A stretch of 64,000 nucleotides of DNA from Melanopsichium pennsylvanicum (GCA_900208305.1 OAPG01000001.1:2232001-2296000); one strand, 5' to 3'. Numbered from the stretch's first letter, positions 31,926-42,540 are shown. Notes: generated by a model not told the origin, from the letters alone. Translations and numbers: made by a program.

Positions 31926-33974
31926 TTACAAAACGGTGAAAACACGAACGATGTTGTCCGAGTAACCAGCAAAGAGGGTCTGACCATCAGCGGACCAAGC
32001 GAGCGATAGGCACTCTGGATCAGCCGAGTTCTTTCCAACACCGGTGAACTCGGGCTTGAGCTCATCAACGATGCTCTTAGACTCGAGGTCAAAGATCTTG
32101 ATGCACGAAGCGGTAGCAGCGCAAAGCCAGTATCGGTTAGGAGAGAAGACGAGAGCGTTAACAGTGTCACCAGCCTCGAGCGAGTAAAGGTGCTTGCCAT
32201 CCGAAAGCTCCCAAAGCATGGTGATACCGTCCTTTCCGCCGGAAGCGCAGAGCGAACCATCAGGCGAAACGGTAACAGTGTTAATGTAACCAGTGTGGCC
32301 GTAGTGGTTGGCCTTCAACTGGCACTTGCTGAGCTCCCAAACCTGTTGTCGCGTAAAACCAAATCATATCGTTAGGAGAGGGAAAAGTACAGAGCAACAG
32401 TCAGTGAACGCTTGTCTTTAGAATAACGCTTTTTTCCCTTGAAATCAGAGTGGACAAAACTTCCTCAGGCAACATTGCAACCATCCTGCCAAGTGCTTGT
32501 ACCTTGCTGTTTTCCCGACTTATTCTTCTGTGTGCGGCGCCAACTTTTCCATAGAGGAAAAGATGGAAATGCTCAGTGATCTTGGTGACTTTGAGATATT
32601 CTCATCGAGCTATGCTCTCTATAGTAGCAAATATTTGAAAAAAGCACTCTTCATCGCAAACGCCGCAATGCTTCTGCTTGCTGCTTCCTGGAAAACGCCG
32701 CCCTTAATCGTTGACCACTTCGTCGCCTCTTACAACTACCAGTTCCACGTGAACTTATATGTTGAATAGGATGGTAGCCATATAGCAGCTCAACATGTAA
32801 GAAACTTACCTTGACGACCTTGTCCCAACCAGCAGAGACAATGACTGGGTTCTGAGGGTTGGGGCTGAAGCGAACACAGCTGACCCACTCGGAGTGACCA
32901 TCGTCGGTGATGTTGAACTTGCACTCGCCGAGGGTGTTCCAGAGCTTGATGGTGCGGTCACGCGAACCAGATACGATCTGACGGTTGTCAGCGGAGAAGG
33001 AGACGGAGAGCACATCGGCGGTGTGACCGACGAAGCGACGGGTGGTGGTGCCAGTGTTCAAGTCCCAGAGACGGAGGGTCTTGTCCCAAGAAGCGGATAG
33101 AGCGAACTGACCGTCCGAGGAGATGACAATGTCAGATACAAAGTGGTTGTGGCCGTGAAGGATTCGCTTGGGGTAACCGTAGTTGGAGTCGTCACGGCTG
33201 AGCTGCCAGACGATGATGGTACGATCACGAGAAGCGGTGAGGAGGAGGTCGGGGTTCTCCTGGGAGGTGGCGATGGCGGTGATCCAGCCCTTGTGGCCGG
33301 CGAGGGAGCCCTTGTAGACGAGAGACTCAGACCTAAAAGGGAAAGACAGCAAATGATTTGGTTGAATAGGTCAGCAGGTTGATGCTAAATTCGAGCCTGT
33401 GAAGGATGCATCGACAGCAGTGTGAATCAACAAGGCGAGCATGCTGAAAATAAGACTGGCGAATGCTTTCGGATGTGCCCACTAGGAACGAATCATGCAG
33501 GGTCGAGTCAAAGGCGGTGCCGTGCCGGGAGATTGAATCCCTTCCATTCCATAGATACGTTTGGCATCGTGCGTGGCTGGCTACGATGATACGACGTTCT
33601 GATTCACGACATGAGGAGTTGAAGTTGAAGTAGAAGCAATGCAATGCAATGTACTTGTTGCTTGGTGCTTGGTGCTTGGTGACCGGTGTAGCATGAACAT
33701 GACCTTGACTTTGACGCGCAAAGTGGCCATACTCGGAGCTACTCTTAGACTTGCCAAAACACCGCTTCCCATATTTTTTATCTGAATTGCTGCGACATGT
33801 CAATAGCTTGCTAAAGAGGTGTTTGATAGCTGTTTGTCGACTTTTGCATAGTGGCGCGTTGGGACGATCGAAGCATGATGCTGAGCTTGATGGCGAGTTT
33901 TGTGCGCATGCGAGACTTGTTGATGGTAAAGATTTGACTTGCTTTTGGAGCGAGGATTCGAGAACAACTTACAT
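31926..33974 (-). CDS. RACK1: RACK1/Asc1 orthologue, 40S-associated WD40 scaffold (Rak1/Cpc2 type)
   Basis: Three exons can be read: 33974-33973 (only the AT of the start codon), 33332-32810 and 32342-31926, giving 313 aa (human 317, S. pombe Cpc2 314). The first intron is 33972-33333 with GTAAGT and TTTTAG ends. Joining AT to G gives ATG TCT GAG TCT, while the unspliced reading is ATG TAA. The second intron, 32809-32343, has GTAAGT and CAACAG ends in phase 0 and carries snoRNA U24. The protein is a seven-blade WD40 propeller: [71 protein letters not shown] and a last blade ending in VFTVL. RACK1 sits on the 40S head and links translation to kinase and G-protein signalling. It is divergent from the uL11 gene. 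Confidence 0.95.
32571..32660 (-). ncRNA. SNR24: C/D box snoRNA U24 (snR24) in RACK1 intron 2
   Basis: On the minus strand within intron 2, box C GCGATGA (32657-32651) is followed by the guide CAAATATTTGCTACTAT (32637-32621). A C'-like CGATGAG lies at about 32607-32601, then the second guide GTCACCAAGATCA (about 32589-32577) and box D CTGA (32576-32573). Both guides match conserved U24 blocks as I remember them (ATATTTGCTA and CACCAAGATC), complementary to large-subunit rRNA. Yeast snR24 guides 2'-O-methylation at C1437, A1449 and G1450 of 25S rRNA and is hosted by the ASC1 intron, ASC1 being the RACK1 orthologue. Box C has C for the usual U, and D' is degenerate. The snoRNA should be released from the spliced intron. 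Confidence 0.88.
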
Positions 33975-34813
33975 ATTGATGGTTTAATGTGTATGAGTAG
34001 GTGGTGATGAGTAGTGTGGCGATAGCGACGACAACAAGTTCTGATTGCACTCGGCTGGCCTTCTCTCACTTTGGCGTCTTGGAGCCTACACACACTCTGT
34101 CTGTGGTCGCTCTATTCTGGACAGTTGAGCTGGAAATTTGGTAGAGACACTCGGTGCACCAGATACTATCTCGGCTCGGGCTGGCTTGAATTATTTGGGC
34201 ATCTCATCACATCGCAGGCTACAACCACACCGGCACTAAGTCGACTCTTATTGCCATAGTCTCACAGAGCCCAAGGCACTAGTGTGTGTATATGTGTGTG
34301 TGTATGTGTGTGTGTGGCACTGTGAGCTTACCGTAGGCGCCCACGCTTTTCTTCTCAACCATTATGGTCTCTCGTAGCCTTTACTCGAATTCGAATTAGA
34401 AAAATATTGTTATACCACGTGATAAATAGATATCTTTTTGATCTCGGCCGAGGTTGCCGGATACAAAATGTTCAATTTTGACACTTGGGTTCGGTGAGCA
34501 GTTGTTGCTTATGTCGAACTTTTTGGGGTTTGAATCCCAGTGAAAAATCACGCTGGCTACTGACTGGTGAGACTACGAGGCTGTACTGTCGAACTTGACC
34601 ACAGTTGGCCTCAATCAGCATGGCAGCCTTTTAGGGCAAAGCATCCACTCAGAGTCGACAGCAAAGCGCTATGCAAGCCTAAACCCACTGAGCGTGTCCA
34701 CTCTATCTCTCGGTTCAGTCGCGCACCACATACACAGCGTGGCTTCAAGCTAGCTCAACTCATCCCTTCCAGCTTCGTCTAGATCACCATCACTCCATCT
34801 ATACCTATACACA
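33975..34813. promoter_or_regulatory. Bidirectional promoter region between RACK1 and RPL12
   Basis: 839 bases separate the start codons of two ribosome-associated genes transcribed away from each other. Contents include a (TG)n tract at about 34281-34317, an E-box CACGTG at about 34417 and a pyrimidine-rich stretch just before the RPL12 ATG. I saw no HomolD (CAGTCACA) box. Shared control is inferred from the arrangement. Confidence 0.55.
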
Positions 34814-36136
34814 ATGGCGCCCAAGATCGACCCCAACGAGATCAAGGTATATATTTTTGCCCAGCACCATTTGAACCCATCATCCTCGCGCATACGCCAT
34901 ATCGACATGCACATACAATACGCCGCTCCTAAGACGTAGACGACTAGCTGCACAGATTTATAACCTTCCACGCCACCTCCCGACTACGCATCGACACATA
35001 TTGCGCATGACCTACAACATGAACTTGATCCTCCTTTGCCGTATTATCGTCATCGGCCAGCCACCAAGCCTTAGCAACATTGACGCGACTCGCAGTGAAA
35101 GTGGACGGGAATTCAAAAAGTGCAGTTTGGTTGGATCATGTCCACGATTCGATAGGCGTAGGGACGTGCTAGGGCACACTCACTCACCTCGCAAGACAAC
35201 CGCTCTCAATGTCGATTCGTTGCGCTCTGGTCTCAGACGTGCGCCAAGTATTTTGCAGTCTGCGAATAACGCAGTGGACAGTGGGAGGCGGATTTATTCA
35301 ACCAGCTGCACACTGACGGAGCGGTGGAAGAAAGCACGACGTCACGACTCTCGTAGGCTGTGTTCGAGGTGTAGCAAAAGTGCCAAATGACAGAGTATCC
35401 AGAATTACAGCTTTGTTTAGCTTCCAGCAGTAATAGCAACGCCATAGCAACAGCCATAGCAACAGCGACAAGACTAGTAATCGTTGCCACCAACGTGTCA
35501 CCAGCCATCTCACAACATCAAAATAAATCTGTGCAGCTGTCTTCTACATCGGCATGCGCAAAGGGACACCTTATTGCGGAATCAATTGGTCTAATATGAT
35601 CACATACCTTGTCAAAAACGATATGCTGACTTTATCTTTACCCCTCTCATCGCCTTTTTTCGATCTTGTAGATCATCTACCTCCGAGCCACTGGTGGTGA
35701 GGTTGGTGCCTCTTCGGCACTTGCCCCCAAGATTGGTCCTCTCGGTCTTTCGCCCAAGAAAGTGGGTGAAGACATTGCCAAGGCTACTGGTGACTGGAAG
35801 GGTCTCCGTGTTACTGTTCAGCTTACTGTTCAGAACCGTCAGGCCGCGGTTGCGGTTGTGCCCTCTGCCTCTTCGCTCGTGATCAAGGCACTCAAGGAAC
35901 CGCCTCGTGACCGTAAGAAGGAGAAGAACATCAAGCACGGTGGTAACATCCCTCTCGAGGAGATTGTCGAGATTGCCCGCAAGATGCGCTTCAAGTCGTT
36001 CGCCAAGAACTTGGCTGGTACCGTCAAGGAGATCCTCGGAACTGCTCAGTCCGTCGGTTGCACCGTCAACGGTCAGAACCCTCACGCCATCATCGAGGGT
36101 ATCGACGCTGGTGACATCGAGATCGATGACGAGTAA
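34814..36136 (+). CDS. RPL12: 60S ribosomal protein L12 (uL11)
   Basis: Two exons: 34814-34846 ([11 protein letters not shown]) and 35672-36136, giving 165 aa, the standard length. The 825-base intron has a GTATAT donor and CTTGTAG acceptor in phase 0. The protein follows the eukaryotic uL11 pattern: [58 protein letters not shown] and [16 protein letters not shown]. It forms the base of the stalk at the GTPase centre together with the 25S rRNA L11-binding domain. The intron separates a tiny first exon from the body, a common arrangement in fungal ribosomal protein genes. I looked for a snoRNA in the intron and found no convincing C/D pair. Confidence 0.96.
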
Positions 36137-36790
36137 AATGTTGTAACTTGTACACATTTTCTCACTGTCACAGAATCTCGTATTGAAACCCTTTAGCATC
36201 GGCGTTTGTTTTAGCATCTTCTCATCCACCAATCACACACACACACATATCATATTTCTACGCAAAGACTCGTCCCTTCCGACACACACACCACGATTTT
36301 TTCCAGGCGGACACTTTCGCGCATCGTGCTCAAGGGCTGCAAAAGGAGCGTTTTTGTTTTTTGACTCTCACATTAAGCTGGGGCGGACAACACACACAGA
36401 CAGACTCAAACTTGAAAAGCGAGACTGACGTGCCTTTTTACAGCTCCTTGGATTCTGGTCGTGGTGTGCGAAAAACGCTTCTAAGGATCTTTGCATGTAA
36501 TTCTACCTCTCTACACACACACACACGTATCATCATCATCATCACCTAAAAAAAAATATCTCCCATGTCGATTTGTTGGGCATGTTGAGATATTTATTAG
36601 TCTCGCTTTTCAAACAAAAGAAAATAAAACATTTCCAATACTTTTTCAGTCATAGATTCAACGTTGTAAAATATGCAACGTTTTTTCTCTGTGTGGATTC
36701 ATTCTCAATTTGTGGGTTTTTTTTTTTTTACTTTTGAGTTGGAAAGAACGAATGATTAAATCACACGATTCAAAGAATTGGTTTCATTAA
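36137..36790. other. Convergent 3' region of RPL12 and an AT-rich ORF
   Basis: AT-rich, with short (CA)n and (ATC)n runs near 36235 and 36510-36545 and poly-T at about 36718-36729. No gene was seen. Confidence 0.5.
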
Positions 36791-37642
36791 TTAAAAGAAA
36801 TTGTGTCCATCTCTACAAGTGACCAACCAAAAATTCTTACTTGAATGAATTTGGGTAGAGGAAAATCTCACGATTTTCCCTTCTCGTCGTTGTTTTTTTG
36901 GTTGTTCTTGGTTTTGCTTTTTCATTTCTATACCACTATAGTTAAAAATTGAGTTATGATTCGTGTCATGTTTGTCTTGATATGAGGTTTTTTCTCGTTT
37001 AAAATTCTTTTCAGAATTTTCACCTTGTTTCGAGTCAAGATCAATCGAGAAGTCTTGGTCGTTTATATCATACGAAAATGAAACAGAATGCAAAGGTGCT
37101 TCAAATTTATCATCATCACCATGATCCATCATTTTGTCCAAAGAGCAGGAGGAAGAGAAGAGTTTCATGGCCAAATGTCTTGCTTGATCGCGCGAAAGAC
37201 TAATAGCATTCCTCCTTTTGTAATTCTTTCTGGTATGTTGCCATTCCGAAGCTTGTTTCGATTTTAAAATTACTTTTTTGTTAGTCGACCTTGTTGCTGC
37301 TACTGTGAACATGGTTCGTGAAGCTTTTGCATACAATTGTGTCGTCAAATTATAAGGTGATTTTAAATAAAGTCGTCCATCTTGAATCGATGGCATCCAA
37401 ATCTCGCTGTGGTCATGATTCTTCAACGATGCAACCTCGCAAAGCACCTTTCGTGCAGGTTGATGAAATATGCTTACTGTTCGAGGAATCGATTCAGGTT
37501 TTATCAAGATGGATTCGGACAGAGCAAGATTGTCCTGTTGATCATGCTGAACAGCTTCCGTGTTGGTGATCAAGTTGGACAAAAGTGGGGAGCGAGCAAA
37601 AGTCGAGGGGAGAAGTGTCGTTTGGTGGGTGAGATCGAGCAT
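36791..37642 (-). CDS. Orphan AT-rich open reading frame
   Basis: 283 aa from the ATG at 37642 (TATAATG). A CTGCAG acceptor-like site lies about 25 bases upstream, so a non-coding or coding first exon is possible. The protein is polar, with a basic block (ASEWQHTRKNYKRRN), an acidic stretch (MMDHGDDDKFEAP, then DINDQDFSIDLDS) and a Lys/Gln-rich C-terminal third (EMKKQNQEQPKKQRREGK). No signal peptide, membrane segment or known domain was seen. Codons are far more AT-rich than in the surrounding genes. It may be a lineage-specific or fast-evolving gene, or a chance frame in AT-rich DNA. Confidence 0.4.
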   Translation of the reverse strand: MLDLTHQTTLLPSTFARSPLLSNLITNTEAVQHDQQDNLALSESILIKPESIPRTVSIFHQPARKVLCEVASLKNHDHSEIWMPSIQDGRLYLKSPYNLTTQLYAKASRTMFTVAATRSTNKKVILKSKQASEWQHTRKNYKRRNAISLSRDQARHLAMKLFSSSCSLDKMMDHGDDDKFEAPLHSVSFSYDINDQDFSIDLDSKQGENSEKNFKREKTSYQDKHDTNHNSIFNYSGIEMKKQNQEQPKKQRREGKIVRFSSTQIHSSKNFWLVTCRDGHNFF

Positions 37643-37748
37643 TATACTGTATGGCAGATCGTCACCTGCAGAGCAACAAAGATTTATGGGGATGAGGATA
37701 ACTGAAGACGTCTCTTGTGGCGTTGAGTATGTTTTTGTGTTTAGCGTC

Positions 37749-37784
37749 GTGTGTGTGTGGTGTGTGTGTGTGTGTGTGTGTGTG
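37749..37784. repeat. (GT)n microsatellite
   Basis: About 36 bases of GT dinucleotide with one GG interruption. Confidence 0.9.
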
Positions 37785-38047
37785 CGAAACGACCAGCGGA
37801 ACAGCACAAGCTCGGTGAAGAGAGAAGCGATTTAGATCAACAAGATGCGGCTCACAGGGAAGGAGAATGTGTGAGAGACAGGCAGCCAAGAAGGGGAAAG
37901 AGATACTTTCACATCATGGCGTGTCTATATACCTTGCACCACGCTTGAGATACAGCAAAGCATCATGTCGACAAGAAGACCAGAGAAGATATGTGGGTCG
38001 TGTACGGACTGTGTCGGGTATGCCTTTGTCGCCAATCGTCGCTTTCT

Positions 38048-38073
38048 AGAGAGAGAGAGAGAGAGAGAGAGAG
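38048..38073. repeat. (GA)n microsatellite
   Basis: About 26 bases of uninterrupted GA dinucleotide. Confidence 0.9.
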
Positions 38074-39212
38074 CGTCGTCATTATTGTGAGTCCCTTTGA
38101 TTGATTCATAGGTTGGACTTTTGAGATCCCGATCGGGCCTTTGTCTTGATTGACGCTGAAGGATTCCATTCGACAGCGGCAAGAAAGGATTCTGTTTTGG
38201 TGCGTTCCGTTCAACGTCAAATTCACAAGCATGGTCACTACAGGTACCCTTTGTTCTCCTCTGGAACAAGCCGCAGTTGGGGCGCTGTGCGTGTATGTTC
38301 ATGAAAACAAGTGAGTGACTTCAAGTGGGTTCCAGAAATGCACGCCCAATTCATCTGCCAACTTGTCCATGCGTGGCCCAAGACAAAGTCTTCCCTTGCA
38401 AGCCCAAACACGACAACAAAGATCCACAATCCATCTTTCGCCCGCCCTTTGTCCTCCCTTTCACTGCTGAATGCTTTACTTACAATATTAATACACGAGT
38501 CATTTCTCGCTTCCCTTTCATTCCTCTTTCACCCTCCCTTAGACAGTCGAATTTTGGTACATGCGATTACCTCGGCATACGAATACGTTCCGATTCCGAT
38601 GCTGCCTTGTGATCCAAGACGTTTCGTTAGCCTCTCTTCATCTTTAGTCCGGCTGAGCTTGCCAAATTCAGCACCAGGTCACAATCTGGCGCTGTAGCAA
38701 GATCCATTACCACAACCTCTATCTCGGCATCGCGACAATACATTCTCATCGGCCTGCGTTTGATCAATACAAATTGTCTCTGCAGCTGAAAACGGGCCGG
38801 TCATGATTTACTGGGTCGAGACCGCAGAAATTTTGTACTCTTCCTCTCCGGCCACTGTTTCAGACGCGCCACAAACAGCTTTTTCGCTAGTGCACACAGG
38901 CAGACAGAGCAACGAGAGATCATTGTGCATTGTCCAAGGGGCTGATCAAGCAAGTGAATAATCAAGCGAGCGAGATGAGAGAAGAGGTGTAGAGGGAGAA
39001 AACTGAGTCAAAGCGAGTGTGAGAGTGTATGTGTGAATAAATATCAAGATGAGAAAAGACTGCAATAAGAAAATTCCGATGCTGGTAAAGAATAGTATGC
39101 CGAAGCGCAGGGCTGACCTCGACTTTCGAATGCATTACATCAAAGCTCATCGACGGCTCGAGTAGCTGCCGGAACCCTGGTGATGATGACGCGAGCTGCC
39201 ATAGTCTGCGCC

Positions 39213-41756
39213 CTATGCGCCCTGCGGTCGCTGCTGAGAGTGGTACTGCTGTTGGTAGCTTCCATGCTGAGGGTAGTCATCATAGCTCTGACCACCGTAT
39301 CGGTTGGCACTGTCCTCATAGTATGCACCAGCGTCGCCGGCGTGGTACTCGCCCCAGCCCTGCTGGTACTGACCGCTTGCAGAGTTGTCAAGGCCGTGCT
39401 GTTCGTGTCCGAGGGGGCTCTGAGCGTATCCTGCGCGGCTGCCGCTTCGAGGCTGGTCATAGTAGCCACCCAGGGCTTCCTTGCTCTCGCTGACGCTGCC
39501 TTGGTCGTGCATGCGGTAGCTCTCAAATGTCTGCGAGCTGTCCATCCTGCGACCAGCAAAGCGACCGTTGACAGAGCCGATGGGAGTGTCGACGCGCTTG
39601 TACTCCGGACCGGAGCCAATGTCGCGGCTGGTCCAAGGAGCAGCAGACTGCCTAGCAGCTGCCTTCTCGCCGCGCTGGTTCTTGCCCTTGCGTCGCCAGA
39701 GGCAGCAACCGATGACGATGAGCAGAAGGACTACGGCACCTGCAACGGCAATACCGATGATCTTGCCAAGGCCAAACGAGGAAGACGAGTCCCCGTTCTT
39801 GGTGAGGGCAGAAGTGTATTTGGTGCTGTTGACAGGCGAAGGCAGAGTCACGAGAGCAGCTCCAAGAGTGGCAGTGAAGGGCACATTGCCGGTACCATTT
39901 GCGCTCGTGCCAACCATCACCATCTTTGCCTTACTTGGAACGCCGCCAACGGTAACGAAAAACATGGCGGGACCAGGCACAAGGAGACGATTCATGGCCA
40001 GAGTGTTGGGCAGAGGATTGACCATGTAGTCGACCGAGGCATCGTCGTTGACAGTGTAGGTGTAGTCGAGGTAAACGGCACGCTGACCCATGTTCATGGC
40101 GTGGGTGGAGAAACCGGGACGAATGATGGCAAACTTGGTGTTGGCAGCCTTGGCGTTAGCCTGATCTCCCATGAAAGTGCCATTGACAGTGATGTTGAAG
40201 GCGCTGCCACCGTATGTGACCGAGTCTGGAATACCCTGAGGGTAGGGGCGGGGCGAGTCCCAGTATGGCGGGTACCACTTTTCAATCTCGTAGGTAGTAT
40301 TGAAGGCCTGAGGGGTAGTGCCGGTGGGCATGTTGAGCGAAACGTCCTGGTGAGGATTGGACCCGGCAACCATGACGGAACCGTCAGGCAGCAAAACAGC
40401 ACTTGAGTGGTAGAGACGAGCAATGTTGGAAGGCGAGAAGCCAGTACGCGTGAGACGCTGACCCTTGGGCTGGCTAGGATCGTAGAGAACAGGAAGGTAA
40501 GTAGGGTCCTGTGCGAGGCCCTCGGTGTTGATGGTCTGGCCATTGTACTGAGCAAGATTGTAAGTGGCGTTGGTGTAACCCGCAGTGCCCTTATTGGCAC
40601 CATTGAGGATGACCATCGTACCATCGGGCAAGTGAATAAATTGGCCCATAGAACGACCCTCAGGGAGCTGTTCCTCCTGGACGTACTCGACGTCGGAAAT
40701 TTGGTTACCTTGGTTGTCTTCAGGAGTGATGGACGAGCAGTCGGTGGAAGCGGTGATGCCAAGAATGTCGCCACCGGGACCAGAGTAGTTGCCCCACATC
40801 TGGTCGCTAATGACGGAGCCACCACAGAAAAGGATGGTGGGTGTGTACTGGTTCTGAGGAGTAAGGGGGAGCATGGCAGTGGCACCTGAGGCAGGGTAGA
40901 CACGAACGACATTGCCAGGCATGTCTGGGAGAGCAGTCTCGGTGTTGGCGGTGTGGTTCCACAAGATGGTTGAAACGTTGGCCTGCATGAAGATCTTGCC
41001 GGAGGGCATGAGGAAAGTGTGCGGGTACATGTTGAGACCGTTGGTGGTGCTCATGAATTGGCAGATTTGCTGGGTGCCCTTGGAAGGGAAGTACTCGTAG
41101 GTGGGGTTGGCTCCACCGTTTTGGTAAACAGTGTCTGTTGTAGGAGTGTTTCGGTTGATGTAACCACCGGAGTTGGCACCTCCGATGAAGATGACGCTTC
41201 CATCCTCAAGAACTTCGATACCGGGGTACCATCGTGTGGACTGCATCATGTTGACCTGAGCAGTGGTGGTGCTTGGGTTGTCGATCCACTGTTGTGTGCC
41301 TGGCTCAAGAAGACGGATGGCTCTGGTGCCATCGTAGTCAGAATAAGGGTTGAGGTTCTGAGCCTGTGACGCGCCACCATACCCGACGGCCTGATTGCCA
41401 CCAGCTACGACCCAAGTACCATTACCGAGAATGGCGCCAGATGCACAGAAAGTGTTGCTCTCGACGGCAGTACCGGTGACCGAGTTGTCGGAAAGCTGAT
41501 AGAAGGAACCCCAGACGTGCCGACCATCGTTCAAACGCGCGGAGTTGTTCTCCGCCTTGTCCAGGATGAAAACATGGTCCTCGTCCATGACACCGAGCAT
41601 CATGGCGGAAGCTAGCGAATTGTTGTTGACCATTTGATAGGTACCAGCCAGGTTGGCAGCCGAACACGACGTGAAAGCAAGAGCAACGGTGGCCACAGCC
41701 AGCGCCTTTTTGGCGAGCGAAGGTCGCCTCGAGGACGACGAAGCATGTCGCGCCAT
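39213..41756 (-). CDS. Membrane-anchored glyoxal oxidase (copper radical oxidase, Glo1-like)
   Basis: Start at the ATG at 41756 (MARHASSSS), 847 aa. A hydrophobic signal (KKALAVATVALAFTSCSA) lies at about 16-33. The copper radical oxidase body (about 35-650) shows the Cys of the Tyr-Cys cofactor in NTFCASGAILGNGTWVVAGG and the redox Tyr in TRWYPGIEVLEDGSVIFIGG. It also has MYPHTFLMPSGKIF, RLYHSSAVLLPDGSVMVAGS (axial Tyr and His) and the late His in GFSTHAMNMGQR. A single transmembrane helix (IIGIAVAGAVVLLLIVIGCC) near residue 680 is followed by a basic stop-transfer and a cytoplasmic tail of about 150 residues rich in Gly, Tyr, Gln and Ser. The enzyme oxidises small aldehydes and makes hydrogen peroxide outside the cell. 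U. maydis Glo1, of similar size and topology, is needed for filamentous growth and virulence. Orthology among the glo paralogues is not certain. Confidence 0.92.
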   Translation of the reverse strand: MARHASSSSRRPSLAKKALAVATVALAFTSCSAANLAGTYQMVNNNSLASAMMLGVMDEDHVFILDKAENNSARLNDGRHVWGSFYQLSDNSVTGTAVESNTFCASGAILGNGTWVVAGGNQAVGYGGASQAQNLNPYSDYDGTRAIRLLEPGTQQWIDNPSTTTAQVNMMQSTRWYPGIEVLEDGSVIFIGGANSGGYINRNTPTTDTVYQNGGANPTYEYFPSKGTQQICQFMSTTNGLNMYPHTFLMPSGKIFMQANVSTILWNHTANTETALPDMPGNVVRVYPASGATAMLPLTPQNQYTPTILFCGGSVISDQMWGNYSGPGGDILGITASTDCSSITPEDNQGNQISDVEYVQEEQLPEGRSMGQFIHLPDGTMVILNGANKGTAGYTNATYNLAQYNGQTINTEGLAQDPTYLPVLYDPSQPKGQRLTRTGFSPSNIARLYHSSAVLLPDGSVMVAGSNPHQDVSLNMPTGTTPQAFNTTYEIEKWYPPYWDSPRPYPQGIPDSVTYGGSAFNITVNGTFMGDQANAKAANTKFAIIRPGFSTHAMNMGQRAVYLDYTYTVNDDASVDYMVNPLPNTLAMNRLLVPGPAMFFVTVGGVPSKAKMVMVGTSANGTGNVPFTATLGAALVTLPSPVNSTKYTSALTKNGDSSSSFGLGKIIGIAVAGAVVLLLIVIGCCLWRRKGKNQRGEKAAARQSAAPWTSRDIGSGPEYKRVDTPIGSVNGRFAGRRMDSSQTFESYRMHDQGSVSESKEALGGYYDQPRSGSRAGYAQSPLGHEQHGLDNSASGQYQQGWGEYHAGDAGAYYEDSANRYGGQSYDDYPQHGSYQQQYHSQQRPQGA

Positions 41757-42470
41757 GGCGGGTGCAATATATCTCTCCGATTGACGCTTCGAAAGGTTGT
41801 TTGAAGGGATTTTTTGCAAGGAGAGGCAAGTCGTCGGGCGCTTCCTTGGGGTTGATGTGGCGAAGCTAGATAAAGCGGGTGGACCCAGGGGGTAATTGTC
41901 TTCCTTGCAGTATGCGAACTAGATTCAAGCAGTCCACAAGGCGATGAAGCGTGGCTGGCAAGGTCGGCGAGGTGAGATGTATTGAGGTGAAGAAAAAATG
42001 AAGGAAGGCGGACAGATAGGGAGGGTGATCAGGAGACAAGGCGATGAACGTGAAGAGGGAAAGAAAGATAGGATGATGAGATGTCGATGGGTGCCAAAGC
42101 CAAAGGCTGAAGGCAAGGCAAAGCAAGGCGTGGCAGCCAGCAGCGATCAATCAATCGACCGTTGAGTCCGACAGAGATGCCCACAGGCGGGTAAGACAAT
42201 CAGGGAAGGAGAGACAGAGAAACAGAGAAACAGAGGCGTGGATCGGTGTTGGGCGTGGTGAGCCTGTGTCTATGCAGAGGTGCCTGGCTGCAAACTGCCA
42301 ACTGTTCTAAGAGGTCGTACGTACACTAGCGCAGCACGCCGGGTGTGCCGATGGGAGTCAGTCATGGCTGAGTGTGTGGGTTCAGAGCGTGGGCGTGGCG
42401 GGCAGGCAGGCAGGCACAAATTCTGCAGTTTCATGTCGACTCAGTTGTAAGATGTGACAATAATTTAAAC

Positions 42471-42538
<68 letters not shown>
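42471..42538. repeat. Poly-A followed by (CA)n microsatellite
   Basis: About 17 A residues pass into about 50 bases of CA dinucleotide, upstream of the glyoxal oxidase gene. Confidence 0.92.

Positions 42539-42540
<2 letters not shown>

Larger units (their letters stand above)
37643..39212. other. Intergenic region between the AT-rich ORF and glyoxal oxidase
   Basis: Holds a TACTGTA at 37645, a (GT)n tract and a (GA)n tract, and the glyoxal oxidase 3' region. Open frames here are short and lack known motifs. Confidence 0.5.

Noticed and set aside
34520..34570. GGGGTTTGAATCCC resembling a tRNA T-arm
   Set aside because: The stem has a mismatch, and no matching acceptor stem, D-arm or anticodon arm could be placed around it.
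34847..35671. Search for a snoRNA in the RPL12 intron (ATGATCA near 35596 and CTGA near 35626)
   Set aside because: The box C-like word has a mismatch and the spacing of about 30 bases is too short for a C/D snoRNA. No known guide sequence was recognised.
39180..40406. A 408-codon plus-strand frame opposite glyoxal oxidase
   Set aside because: Antisense shadow; composition follows the reverse of the oxidase codons.
42487..42538. Direct-repeat arrays checked as CRISPR-like (CA, CT, GGT and hexamer tracts)
   Set aside because: All are simple microsatellites without unique spacers, and the genome is eukaryotic.
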